A stretch of DNA of 64,000 nucleotides from Bifidobacterium breve (GTDB lineage: Bacteria > Actinomycetota > Thermoleophilia > Solirubrobacterales > Solirubrobacteraceae): NCBI GenBank assembly GCA_945881845.1, contig CAMCVN010000005.1:28414-92413 (forward strand), read 5' to 3'. Below, in pieces: positions 55,233-64,000 of the stretch. How positions within the stretch are numbered: the first letter of the stretch is position 1; every line of letters begins with the position of its first letter. Position numbers and translations under genes: made by a program. The notes under the pieces were generated by a model. That model was not told the DNA's origin and made no database searches. It saw only the letters and a program-made list of their open reading frames with translations.

Positions 55233-56513
55233 ATGGCCACCACCGCCCCGCGCCCGACGACTCGTCGCGCCGCCGACGACATCAACTACAGCGACCTTTA
55301 CGAACGCTGGGAGCGCGGCAACTGGTCGGCGACCGAGATCGACTTCACGCAGGACAAAATCGATTGGGCAGAGAAGATGACCGACGCGCAGCGCCGCACG
55401 GCGATGTGGCTCTTCTCGCTCTTCTTCCACGGTGAGGACGCTGTCACCGATGGCCTCTCGCCCTACATCGACGCCGCCCCGCTCGAGGAGCAGAAGTACT
55501 TCATCGCGACGCAGCAGGTTGACGAGGCGCGCCACAGCGTTTTCTTCAACCGCTTCATGAATGAGGTCGTAGGCCTTGGCGACGGCAGCATCGCCGGCGG
55601 CATGAACGCCACCGCGGGCCAGCTCAGCTGGGGCCACAAGATGATCTTCCAGGGGCTTGAAGATATGTGCGTGGCGCTGCGCACCGACCAGTCACCGCAC
55701 CAGTTCGCGCGGGCTATCACGCTCTACCACATCCTGATTGAAGCCTCGCTCGCGCAGCCCGGCCAGCACGTAATCGAGGCCTTCCTCGAGCAGGAGGATC
55801 TGCTGCCCGGCTTCCGCTCGGGGATCGCCAACGTCGCGCTCGACGAGCAGCGTCACATCGCCTTTGGCGTCAAAGTGCTCGCCGACCTCTACGACGCTGA
55901 CCCGAAAGGCACCGAGACCGCTGTGCTTGACGTGCTCCGCGAGAACGGCGTCTTCATCTCCGGCGTCGCGATGCCGCCGAACTGGGATACGAGCTACTTC
56001 ACGGCCTTCAACTACTCCTACGACGACCTCAGTCGCGACGGCGTCAAGGCGCTTGAGATGCGGCTGAAGGCGGTCGGGATCGATCTTCACAGCGTCGAGC
56101 GCTCGCCAATCGCTGTCGACTTGCCGCTCGACGAGCGCGCCGAGCGCGGCCGCGTGCTGCTGCAGGCGAATCTTGTTGGCCCGGACCGCCCCGCCTCACG
56201 CGAGCCTTACCCAACCGAGGTGATGTTCGATTCGATCGCCCGCGCCGCCGACGTCCACGCTGTGCCTTCAGGAACGGTGATCGAGTGGGCCTTCACCGAC
56301 GCCGAGCCTTGGCAGGTCAGCTTTGACGCGGGCAAGTGCAAGGCCGAGCGCGGAACGGCGCGCAAGCCTTCTCTGAAGCTCGTCGTCTCGTTCGACGACT
56401 GGGCCGACATCTTCGCTAAGCGCGTCGACGCCCGCAAGCTGCTGCTAACGCGCAAGCTGCGCCCGAAGGGCAACCTGCGCCTGTTTGCAAAGTTCGGGAA
56501 GATCTTCCCGTAG
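55233..56513 (+). CDS. R2-like di-metal oxidase fused to an SCP2-like lipid-binding domain
   Basis: The 426-residue protein has an N-terminal ribonucleotide-reductase-R2-like four-helix ferritin fold (about 20-310). Its metal ligands sit in FFHGEDAV, QQVDEARHSVFF, ILIEASLAQPGQ and VALDEQRHIAFG. The last 100 residues (VIEWAFTDAEPWQVSFDAG, LKLVVSFDDWADIF, PKGNLRLFAKF) resemble an SCP2 sterol-carrier domain. The fusion suggests oxidation of a bound lipid rather than nucleotide reduction, which is inference. GAGGAG lies seven bases before the ATG. A 16-base palindrome (CGGGAAGATCTTCCCG, 56495-56510) covers the last codons and may help termination. Confidence 0.78.
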   Translation: MATTAPRPTTRRAADDINYSDLYERWERGNWSATEIDFTQDKIDWAEKMTDAQRRTAMWLFSLFFHGEDAVTDGLSPYIDAAPLEEQKYFIATQQVDEARHSVFFNRFMNEVVGLGDGSIAGGMNATAGQLSWGHKMIFQGLEDMCVALRTDQSPHQFARAITLYHILIEASLAQPGQHVIEAFLEQEDLLPGFRSGIANVALDEQRHIAFGVKVLADLYDADPKGTETAVLDVLRENGVFISGVAMPPNWDTSYFTAFNYSYDDLSRDGVKALEMRLKAVGIDLHSVERSPIAVDLPLDERAERGRVLLQANLVGPDRPASREPYPTEVMFDSIARAADVHAVPSGTVIEWAFTDAEPWQVSFDAGKCKAERGTARKPSLKLVVSFDDWADIFAKRVDARKLLLTRKLRPKGNLRLFAKFGKIFP

Positions 56514-56522
56514 CGCTAGGAA

Positions 56523-57044
56523 CTACTCGCTGTCTACAGCGGCGTCAGCGTCGGCCGTGTCGGCCTTGCCGTTGCTCGCCGCGACGTCAGCAGCTGAGGG
56601 AGCTTCGGCCGTCGCGCTTGAAGCAGGCGGAGCGGTTGTCGGCACATAGTCGAACTCTTCTTCGGCGCCGAACAGCAGGTCGAGGATCTTGTTGCGCAGA
56701 CTTTCGCTGAGCGCGATCGCGAGCACGACGCCGGCGCCGAGGATCACGAGGTTGCGGAAGATGTGGTGTGAACGGCGCGGCTCGATGATCAGCGCGCGAG
56801 TCTCCATCGCGGCCTCACCGGCGCGCTTGATTGAGCGCTGAACCTTGCGGTCGTCGAGAATCGCCGAAGCAGGGTTGTCGCTACTTGAAATGCGATCGAT
56901 CGCTTCACGCGCGGCGGCGTAGGCGACGCGGGCGTTATCGCGAATTTCAGGGTCTTCGACTACCCGACGGATGTACGGGTTGCCGAGTAGGTCTTGTGCT
57001 GCGCTAGCGGCGCTTGCCGCACGTTCAGAAGCCGAAGCCATCAT
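56523..57044 (-). CDS. Membrane-associated protein of unknown function
   Basis: The 173-residue protein has a helical N-terminal half (LLGNPYIRRVVEDPEIRDNA, AYAAAREAID), one transmembrane helix (IFRNLVILGAGVVLAIALSE) and an acidic, Ala-rich C-terminal tail. I do not recognise a named family. The ATG at 57044 follows GGGAG by five bases; 57041 is an equal alternative. Confidence 0.65.
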   Translation of the reverse strand: MMASASERAASAASAAQDLLGNPYIRRVVEDPEIRDNARVAYAAAREAIDRISSSDNPASAILDDRKVQRSIKRAGEAAMETRALIIEPRRSHHIFRNLVILGAGVVLAIALSESLRNKILDLLFGAEEEFDYVPTTAPPASSATAEAPSAADVAASNGKADTADADAAVDSE

Positions 57045-57099
57045 CAAATCTCCCTAGTGGAATACGAGTTCGCAGCATAGCCGCTACGTCAACTTTGTG

Positions 57100-57870
57100 T
57101 CAGCAGTGGAATACCGCGCCCTCTGAAGCGAGCGTTACTTCGCCGCCAAAGGCTTCAGAAGCCTCGGCCACTGAGACTGCCTGATCAAGCTCATCCGGGA
57201 TGTGCGTCAGCACTAGGCGCCCAACATTTGCGGCGCGGCCATGCGCACCGGCTTCGGTCGCCGTCATGTGGCCTCGCGGCCCATCATCCTCCGGCACCCG
57301 CAGCGTTGATTCGATCAACAGGATGTCGCTCCCCTGCGCAAAGTCGATCAGCGCTTGGTTGGGCGCGCAGTCGGCGCCGAAGGTGAAGCGCCCCGCTTCT
57401 CCGCCTGCTGTGACCGAGATCGCGAAGGTCGGGATGAAGTGAGGGACATGACAGAAGTGAAGCTCGAAGTCGCCAACGGCGACGGCGTCCTGCGGCTCGT
57501 ATTCGCTGACATCGAAGGCATCGACGATCGCGTCGCCCGGGCCGAGCACACCGGCGATCTGGCAGAGCAGCTCACTACCGCCGGCAGGAACGATCAGCCG
57601 TGGCCGCGGCGGCGGATTGTCCGGCGACCAGCGCGGCGAGTACGCCAGCGCGTAGGCGTAAGGCATCAGATCGAGGCAGTGGTCGCCGTGAAAGTGGCTA
57701 ATCACGATCGCGTCAACTTCGGCGTAGTCGATCCGCTCGCGCAGCTTGCCAAAGACACCGCTGCCGCAGTCGACGAGGATCTTCGTTTCGGAGCTCTCTA
57801 TCAGGTAGCCGCTGCAGGCTCCACCAACGTCGGCCCAGGAAGGCGATTTGCCAAGAATTGTGATCTGCAT
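57100..57870 (-). CDS. MBL-fold hydrolase (RNase Z-like)
   Basis: The 256-residue protein has the metallo-beta-lactamase signature SHFHGDHCLDL, a second ligand region HVPHFIPTFAI, the bridging Asp in FGADCAPN and a late THIPDEL. It resembles the RNase Z-like/phosphodiesterase branch but is shorter than tRNase Z and lacks an obvious exosite arm, so the substrate is uncertain. AGGGG lies upstream of the chosen ATG. Confidence 0.8.
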   Translation of the reverse strand: MQITILGKSPSWADVGGACSGYLIESSETKILVDCGSGVFGKLRERIDYAEVDAIVISHFHGDHCLDLMPYAYALAYSPRWSPDNPPPRPRLIVPAGGSELLCQIAGVLGPGDAIVDAFDVSEYEPQDAVAVGDFELHFCHVPHFIPTFAISVTAGGEAGRFTFGADCAPNQALIDFAQGSDILLIESTLRVPEDDGPRGHMTATEAGAHGRAANVGRLVLTHIPDELDQAVSVAEASEAFGGEVTLASEGAVFHC

Positions 57871-57913
57871 CGCGCTGTTCGCCCCTTTCCTCAGCTTCTG
57901 AGACTCTACTGAG

Positions 57914-59167
57914 GTGGAGACTTTCGAGATCGCGCTGATCGTGCTCGGCGCGCTGCTGGTGATCGGCGCGCTGATATCTGGGTACGTCAACCGCAGCTTT
58001 CTGTCACTGACGGCGCTCTACGTGCTGGCTGGCTTCGCGCTCGGCGAGGGTGGCCTTGGCGTGCTCAGTTTCACAGCCGACGAAGGCTTCGTCGAGGAGC
58101 TGGCAATTATCGCGCTGGTCGTGATTCTCTTCCGCGACGGCCTTGAGGTTGAGGCTGAGCTGCTGGCCAAGCAGTGGCACCTGCCGCTGCGCAAGTTGCT
58201 AGTGGCAATGCCGATCACGGCGGCGATCATCATGGTCGCCGGCCACTTCATCGTCGGCCTCAGCTGGCTCGAGGCAGCGCTGCTCGGCGCGCTGCTCTCG
58301 CCGACCGATCCGGTTCTGTCATCGGCCGTCGTCACCAATCCGCGTGTTCCGCGGCTAATCCGCAACTCTTTGAATCTTGAATCGGGGCTCAACGACGGAC
58401 TCGCACTGGCGCTGATCATTCCGGTCGCGGCCGCTTTGGATGGCGGTAGAGATGGAACGGTTTGGTGGCAGTTCATGCTTGAAGACATCTCGATCGGCGT
58501 AGTCGCCGGCATCGCGCTCGGTTACCTCGCTTCGCTGCTGATCCCCCGCTCGAGCGGCGGCTCAGCGATTCCCGACCACCAGAAGGTCCTCTACGCGCTC
58601 GGAGTTGCCGTGCTGACCTACGGCATCCTTGCTTACGCCGGTCATGGCAACGCCTTCATCGCCGTCTTCGTCTGCGCGATCACGCTCGGCATTCGCCGCG
58701 CCGACATTCGCGATTACTTCAGCAGCGGCGCAGAAGAGATTCTCGAAGTGATCAAGCTTGGCATCTTCGTCGTCTTCGGCTCGATTCTTACCGTCCAAGC
58801 GCTCTTCTCAAATGGCTGGGCGGCGGTCGCGATTGTCATCGTGACGTTGGTCGTCGCCAGGACCGCCGGAGTCTGGCTCTCACTAATCGGCAACCGCGAG
58901 AAACTGAGCACGCAGACGAAGGCCTTCATGAGCTGGTTCGGGCCGAAGGGCGTCGCGACGATGACCTACTCGCTCTTCCTGCTTGCGTTGGGGATCCCCG
59001 GCGCGACCGAGGTGACCAACTTGGCCGCGCTCTGCGTCGTGACTTCGATCATCGCCCACGGATTGACCGACACGCCCGGCGCTAACTGGATCGGCCGAGT
59101 CGCTGCCACGGCGCGTGAGAAGGCGCAGCGCGACGGAGAGCCGGTTCCTCCCGACGCGATCGTCTGA
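57914..59167 (+). CDS. CPA1-type sodium or potassium/proton antiporter (NhaP-like)
   Basis: The 417-residue protein has about 12 hydrophobic helices. It carries SPTDPVLSSAVVTNPRVPRL and LNLESGLNDGLALAL, the ion-binding signatures of CPA1 antiporters, and WFGPKGVATMTYSLF near the end. It exchanges a monovalent cation for protons. The GTG at 57914 is 43 bases from the divergent MBL gene. Confidence 0.88.
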   Translation: METFEIALIVLGALLVIGALISGYVNRSFLSLTALYVLAGFALGEGGLGVLSFTADEGFVEELAIIALVVILFRDGLEVEAELLAKQWHLPLRKLLVAMPITAAIIMVAGHFIVGLSWLEAALLGALLSPTDPVLSSAVVTNPRVPRLIRNSLNLESGLNDGLALALIIPVAAALDGGRDGTVWWQFMLEDISIGVVAGIALGYLASLLIPRSSGGSAIPDHQKVLYALGVAVLTYGILAYAGHGNAFIAVFVCAITLGIRRADIRDYFSSGAEEILEVIKLGIFVVFGSILTVQALFSNGWAAVAIVIVTLVVARTAGVWLSLIGNREKLSTQTKAFMSWFGPKGVATMTYSLFLLALGIPGATEVTNLAALCVVTSIIAHGLTDTPGANWIGRVAATAREKAQRDGEPVPPDAIV

Positions 59168-59178
59168 GACCCGCGGTC

Positions 59179-59418
59179 TTAAGCGCTGTGAAGCGCGGCC
59201 TGCTCGGCCGCCGTTGGGAATGCCCAGGCTGCCTTCGTGCTGCGTTCTTGGCGGAAGACGAAGCGCATCTGGCTCGGCGGCCGCAGCCCTTCGGGATGGT
59301 TGGGGCGGAAGGTCACGCAGGGCTCGTCAAGCTCCAGCGCACAGAGCATCCGTGCACGGAAGAAGCAATCGTCGCATGATGCTTTCGCTGCCTTGGTTGC
59401 TCGCGCCACTTGCTTCAC
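59179..59418 (-). CDS. Small four-cysteine protein, zinc-binding candidate
   Basis: The 79-residue protein has Cys15, Cys18, Cys26 and Cys34 (CDDC, then MLC and EPC), spaced as in a small zinc knuckle, followed by TFRPNHPEGLRPPSQM and a WAFP motif. I do not know its function. The GTG at 59418 follows GAAGG; a TTG 42 bases upstream is possible. It converges on the antiporter gene, and the 122 bases between 59461 and 59582 hold nothing else I can identify. Confidence 0.55.
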   Translation of the reverse strand: MKQVARATKAAKASCDDCFFRARMLCALELDEPCVTFRPNHPEGLRPPSQMRFVFRQERSTKAAWAFPTAAEQAALHSA

Positions 59419-59582
59419 CCCCAACCTTCGTTTTCGTTTGCCAAGCAGCGGCGAAATCAATCAAAAGGCGCGCATCTCTGCAACGCCGTGTTCCGCACCT
59501 GCCGTACTTTTTTCACTTCTGGGTAACAAAGAAGGCCGCACCTTCGGTGAATCGAGCGGCCGAAGCTGCGAGTCTGGGCGCT

Positions 59583-60836
59583 GTGACGAGCATTCGCTCA
59601 GCTCGCCCGCGAGCAGCGCCACAGAGCTGCGACTTGGTTGTCGTCGGCGGCGGCATCATCGGTCTCGCCGTCGCTCGCGAGGCACTGCTGCGCGAGCCGC
59701 GCTCCAGTGTCGTCGTATTGGAGCGCGAACAGGCGGTTGCGCTGCACCAAAGCTCACACAACAGCGGCGTAATTCATGCCGGCATCTATTACCAGCCGGG
59801 GTCGCTGAAGGCTCGGCTCTGCGTTGAGGGAGCGGCGGCGATGTACAAGCTCTGCGCCGAGCTTCGTGTACCAACTGAGCCGATCGGCAAGCTGATCATC
59901 GCGACCTCGGCGGCTGAGCTGCCGGGGCTTGAGCGACTCCACGAACGGGCGCTTGCCAACGGCGTTCGCGTCGAGCGGCTGGATCACGCAGAGCTGCGCG
60001 AGATTGAGCCGCACGCCAGTGGCATCGCCGCGCTCCACTCACCCGATACCGGGATCGTCGACTACGGAGCCGTATGCGCAGCGCTGGCGGAAGACGTTGA
60101 AGCGCGCGGCGGTGCAGTGATCACCGGCTGCGAGGTAGAGCAGATCGAGCGTTCGTCTGGCGGCGCGCGGATCGTCCACGCGCAAGGCTCAACCGACTGC
60201 CGCGGCGCGATCGTCTGTGCTGGGCTCCAATCAGACCGGCTCGCGCAGGCCAGCGGCGCCAGCGCCGACCCGCGAATCGTCCCCTTCCGCGGCGCCTACT
60301 TCGCGCTGCGCCGCCCAGAGTTGGTCCGTGGCCTGATCTATCCGGTCCCCGACCCGGCGCTCCCCTTCCTTGGCGTCCACATGACGCGGCGGATCGGCGG
60401 CGACGTCGTCGTCGGCCCGACCGCGCTGCCAGCCGCAACCCGCGGGGCAGCCCGCGGCGGCGGCGAGCGCTGGAGCGTTAGCCCGGCCGATCTGCTCTCG
60501 ACGCTCAGCTGGCCCGGCAGCTACCGAATGGCTTGGCATTGGCGCCGCCAAGCGCCGCGTGAGCTGGCGTGGGCGTTGAGCCGCAGCGCTTACGCGCGCG
60601 AGGCGAGCCGCCTGGTCGGTGGGCTCACTGCCGTTGACCTCGAGCCGTCGTTCGCCGGCATTCGCGCCCAAGCGGTCGGCCGCGACGGCGCGCTGATTGA
60701 CGATTTCGCCTTCTCCGGCGAAGGCCGAATAGTGCAGCTTCGCAACGCCCCATCGCCTGCCGCCACAGCGTCGCTGGCGATCGCTGCCTACTGCTGCGAC
60801 CGGCTCGGCCCGATCGACTCCGCTGAACCGCAGTAG
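59583..60836 (+). CDS. L-2-hydroxyglutarate oxidase-like FAD enzyme (LhgO)
   Basis: The 417-residue protein starts with the FAD-binding LVVVGGGIIGLAVAREAL and has HNSGVIHAGIYYQPGSLKA and LYGGLTAVDLEPSFAGIRAQ-like segments typical of LhgO, a DAO-family oxidase. It oxidises L-2-hydroxyglutarate to 2-oxoglutarate, passing electrons to oxygen or the membrane. The GTG start was chosen where conservation begins; no ribosome binding site is obvious, and a longer open frame upstream reads through the preceding genes. Confidence 0.82.
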   Translation: MTSIRSARPRAAPQSCDLVVVGGGIIGLAVAREALLREPRSSVVVLEREQAVALHQSSHNSGVIHAGIYYQPGSLKARLCVEGAAAMYKLCAELRVPTEPIGKLIIATSAAELPGLERLHERALANGVRVERLDHAELREIEPHASGIAALHSPDTGIVDYGAVCAALAEDVEARGGAVITGCEVEQIERSSGGARIVHAQGSTDCRGAIVCAGLQSDRLAQASGASADPRIVPFRGAYFALRRPELVRGLIYPVPDPALPFLGVHMTRRIGGDVVVGPTALPAATRGAARGGGERWSVSPADLLSTLSWPGSYRMAWHWRRQAPRELAWALSRSAYAREASRLVGGLTAVDLEPSFAGIRAQAVGRDGALIDDFAFSGEGRIVQLRNAPSPAATASLAIAAYCCDRLGPIDSAEPQ

Positions 60837-60863
60837 CGGCCAGCCTCGTAGCCTTCAGTGACG

Positions 60864-61787
60864 ATGCGGATTCTCTTGACAGGCGCCAGCGGAGCGATCG
60901 GCTCGCAGCTCGTACCGCAGCTCGCCGGAGCAGGGCACGAGCTACGCGCGCTTGCTCGCGATCCGAGACGCGTGACGGCCAGCGGCATCGACGAGATTTG
61001 TCGCGGCGACGTTCTAACTGGAGAAGGGCTTGACGAGGCGTTAGCTGGAGCCGAGCTGGCCTACTACCTGATCCATTCGATGGAACCGGCGGGCGACGGC
61101 GAGCCGTTCGCGGCGCGCGAGTTGCGCTCGGCAATGAACTTCGCGGCTGCCGCCAAGCGCGCCGGCCTGCGGCGCATCTGTTACCTCGGCGGCTTGATGC
61201 CGACCGATCGCGCCGCCTCCGAGCACCTCGCCAGCCGCCTCGCCGTCGAAGCGGCGCTACTACAGGCCGCGCCTGAGGCCGTAGCTCTGCGGGCGTCGAT
61301 CGTGATCAGCGCGCAATCCCGCTCATTCCGCTTCCTCGTCCGTCTGCTTGAGCGATCGCCGCTGCTGCCACTGCCCGACTGGCGTGACTTCCGCACGCAA
61401 CCAATCGACGGTCGCGACGTTGTCGCTTACCTGAAAGCGGCCGGGCTCTCGCCGACGGTTGAAGGCCGGCAGGTGCTCGACATCGCAGGCCCCGACAGCG
61501 TCACTTACGGCCAGCTGATCCAGCGGATCGCCGACAAAATGCTCGTAGGCCGCCCGGCGATCGAGCTTCCGTTTTCACTTACCCCGGTCGCCAGCGTGGT
61601 AGCCGCCTCGATAACCGGTGAGTCGAACGAGCTGGTCGGCCCTCTGATGGCCGGTCTCAGCGGTGATCTCCTAGCCGATGACAGCGCCGCACGCGAGCTC
61701 CTCGCGGTCCGCCTGCACCGATTGGATAGTGCCATCTCGAACGCTCTTCGCGAGTGGGAAGAATCAGAGCCGCTCGCGGCCCGCTAG
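60864..61787 (+). CDS. NAD(P)-binding SDR/NmrA-like protein
   Basis: The 307-residue protein has an N-terminal Rossmann loop ILLTGASGAIGSQLVPQL and continues as an extended/atypical SDR (LAYYLIHSM, YLGGLMP, LRASIVISAQS, PIDGRDVVAYL). Related proteins include NmrA-like redox sensors and complex-I-associated NDUFA9-like proteins. The enzymatic reaction is unknown. The ATG is nine bases after TAGCCT. The SRPBCC gene follows after eight bases. Confidence 0.8.
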   Translation: MRILLTGASGAIGSQLVPQLAGAGHELRALARDPRRVTASGIDEICRGDVLTGEGLDEALAGAELAYYLIHSMEPAGDGEPFAARELRSAMNFAAAAKRAGLRRICYLGGLMPTDRAASEHLASRLAVEAALLQAAPEAVALRASIVISAQSRSFRFLVRLLERSPLLPLPDWRDFRTQPIDGRDVVAYLKAAGLSPTVEGRQVLDIAGPDSVTYGQLIQRIADKMLVGRPAIELPFSLTPVASVVAASITGESNELVGPLMAGLSGDLLADDSAARELLAVRLHRLDSAISNALREWEESEPLAAR

Positions 61788-61795
61788 GGGGAACC

Positions 61796-62236
61796 ATGGG
61801 AGCCGTCACAGCAGAGATCCAGATCAACGCCACGCCGCAGCAGGTTTGGGACGTTGCGCTAGACCCAAGTCGCCTCGGTGATTGGGTGACGATTCACCGC
61901 AAGCTGAACGAATGCGACGACGGCCCAGCTCGGCTCGGCTTCACGATGGTTCAAACGATGGAGCTTCGCGGCGCGCCGCTCAAGGTGAGCTGGGAGCTAG
62001 TCACCTGCGACGAGCCGCACGAAGCGAAGTGGCAAGGACGCGGCCCGGCAGGCTCGCGCGCTGAGACCAGCTACCGGTTAGAAGCCAAGAAGAACGGCAC
62101 CCTTTTTCACTACAGCAACGAGTTCTTCCCGCCGATGGGGATCATCGGCCGCGTCGCCCAAAGAGCGATCGCCGGCGACCTGCCGCAGAGCGAGGCATTG
62201 GCATCGCTCGAACAGTTGCAGCAGATTTTCGCTTAG
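61796..62236 (+). CDS. SRPBCC (START-like) family protein
   Basis: The 146-residue protein has the helix-grip pattern: INATPQQVWDVALDPSRLGDWV, TMVQTMELRGAPLKVSWELV, and a final amphipathic helix (PQSEALASLEQLQQIF). It should bind a hydrophobic small molecule. AGGGGGAACC precedes the ATG. It is probably co-transcribed with the SDR gene. Confidence 0.8.
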   Translation: MGAVTAEIQINATPQQVWDVALDPSRLGDWVTIHRKLNECDDGPARLGFTMVQTMELRGAPLKVSWELVTCDEPHEAKWQGRGPAGSRAETSYRLEAKKNGTLFHYSNEFFPPMGIIGRVAQRAIAGDLPQSEALASLEQLQQIFA

Positions 62237-62362
62237 CTCAAGTTCGGCCACTTCGGAAGCTTTTTGTCTTAATTGAGAAGAATTCGTTCGCGTTCGCTTC
62301 GATCCCTGCTAACTTCACTTGCGTATACGTAGTTTCCGCAAATACCTTAGGAGCGTTCCAAG

Positions 62363-62761
62363 ATGGCCGATTTTATAGATCAGAAGAAGGACGAGATCGA
62401 AGCCCGCATCAAAGAGCTTCGTCCGCTCGTTGAGGAGTACGACCGACTCAATGCGGCAGCCGCTGCGCTCAGCTCAGTTGGGGCAGGCAGCGCCCGCCGC
62501 GGTGCAACAGCGCCGCGCGCGTCGAAGAAGCCGACCCGCCGCAGCGCGCCAGGCAAGGGCAACGGCCGTCGCGGCCGTCCGAAAGGTTCAGGCGTGCGTG
62601 ACAAGCAAGCGCTGGAGCTCGTCACCGCCACTCCCGGCGTAACGATCCCCGAGATCGCCAAGGAGATGGGGATCAAGCAGAACTACCTCTACCGCGTTCT
62701 CCCCAGCCTTGAGAAGGAAGGCCTTGTCCGCAAGAAGGGCCGGGGCTGGTACCCACGCTGA
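62363..62761 (+). CDS. AT-hook / winged-helix DNA-binding protein
   Basis: The 132-residue protein has a coiled-coil N-terminus (KDEIEARIKELRPLVEEYDRL), a basic middle with an AT-hook-like GRRGRPKGSG (about 74-83), and a C-terminal winged helix (VTIPEIAKEMGIKQNYLYRVLPSLEKEGLVRK). It is likely a nucleoid-associated or regulatory protein. TAGGAG precedes the ATG. The 126-base upstream gap is unusually AT-rich for the window and contains a TTGCG/CGCAA inverted repeat. A hairpin terminator follows. Confidence 0.78.
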   Translation: MADFIDQKKDEIEARIKELRPLVEEYDRLNAAAAALSSVGAGSARRGATAPRASKKPTRRSAPGKGNGRRGRPKGSGVRDKQALELVTATPGVTIPEIAKEMGIKQNYLYRVLPSLEKEGLVRKKGRGWYPR

Positions 62762-62791
62762 GCCTCCAAGCGGAAACTCGTGCAGTGACTA

Positions 62792-63835
<1,044 letters not shown>

Positions 63836-63891
63836 CTAGCGAGCCGCGCGGAGATCTGACGTGCGCTAGGTCACAGACCGAGTTCGCCGCC

Positions 63892-64000
63892 TCAAGCCAT
63901 CGCCAGCCCCAGCCGCTCGTCGACTGAGGCGAGGAACTCCTCGGTCGTCTGGAACGGCTGCTCGGGGCCGATCAAGCGCGCAAGGTCCTTCGTCATAAAT
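63892..64000 (-). CDS. icd: NADP-dependent isocitrate dehydrogenase, 3' end (partial)
   Basis: The minus strand is open from the window edge to the TGA at 63892-63894. Its residues include FMTKDLARLIGPEQPF and TTEEFLASVDERLG. FMTKDLA and TTEEFL are the usual C-terminal features of the homodimeric, eukaryote-like isocitrate dehydrogenase. The neighbour mdh is the next TCA-cycle enzyme on the same strand. Only the last 35 codons are visible. Confidence 0.65.
   Translation of the reverse strand, partial: FMTKDLARLIGPEQPFQTTEEFLASVDERLGLAMA

Noticed and set aside
59115..59582. A 156-residue extension of the LhgO-like protein
   Set aside because: The extension reads through the antiporter 3' end and the small four-Cys gene, with low-complexity Arg/Ser composition; family similarity begins at the GTG at 59583.

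Overview
The window looks like a chromosomal segment of a high-GC actinobacterium, most likely class Thermoleophilia (Solirubrobacterales-like). The assignment rests on gene content and order: class I fructose-bisphosphate aldolase, a PucR regulator, CsrA, a c-di-AMP riboswitch on a cell-wall peptidase, and the chain rplY-pth-mfd-surA/prsA-mazG-eno-ftsB. It is inference from protein families, not a database match. There is no rRNA, CRISPR array, prophage or recognisable insertion sequence. No gene-free stretch exceeds 300 bases.

Layout. 1-8.7 kb: accessory metabolism and secreted proteins: a tandemly duplicated secretory lipase-like hydrolase, a SRPBCC/tocopherol-cyclase-like pair, a hyper-acidic 14-residue repeat protein, DUF2252, a GT2 glycosyltransferase, tRNA-fMet, a propeller-like protein and a DUF1254/DUF1214 protein. 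8.8-20 kb: 2-hydroxyacid dehydrogenase, Ppx/GppA phosphatase, a ThDP enzyme, riboswitch-controlled M23 peptidase, tRNA-Leu, an ECF sigma factor fused to an anti-sigma-like tail, a Lrp-type sensor domain, a UlaG-like hydrolase, a catalytically dead rhomboid, aldolase, a nuclease lipoprotein and CsrA. 21-30 kb: the minus-strand housekeeping chain from ftsB back to rplY. 30-43 kb: GH2 enzyme, prs-glmU, tRNA-Gln, PucR regulator, and the minus-strand series metG-tatD-rsmA-ispE-DedA/PAP2. 43.4-50.4 kb: a tightly coupled six-gene plus-strand cassette. 50.4-64 kb: rsmI, ROK kinase, LCP ligase, FmdB-like protein, glyS, an R2-like oxidase fused to an SCP2 domain, MBL hydrolase, cation/proton antiporter, LhgO-like oxidase, an AT-hook winged-helix protein, mdh and the end of icd.

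The main finding is the six-gene cassette at 43,444-50,418. Its first three genes match, by family and active-site motifs, the three enzymes that make cytidine diphosphoramidate for the capsule of Campylobacter: L-glutamine kinase (Cj1418 type), gamma-glutamyl-CDP-amidate hydrolase (Cj1417 type) and CTP:phosphoglutamine cytidylyltransferase (Cj1416 type). The next genes are a TagB/TagF-like CDP-dependent phosphotransferase, an unknown protein and a formyltransferase-fold protein. I infer a phosphoramidate modification of a surface glycan or wall polymer in an actinobacterium.

A second, window-wide observation is that many genes without a ribosome binding site have a TANNNT hexamer a fixed 6 (sometimes 7-9) bases upstream of the start codon. 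This fits leaderless transcription, and it was used here to choose several start codons.
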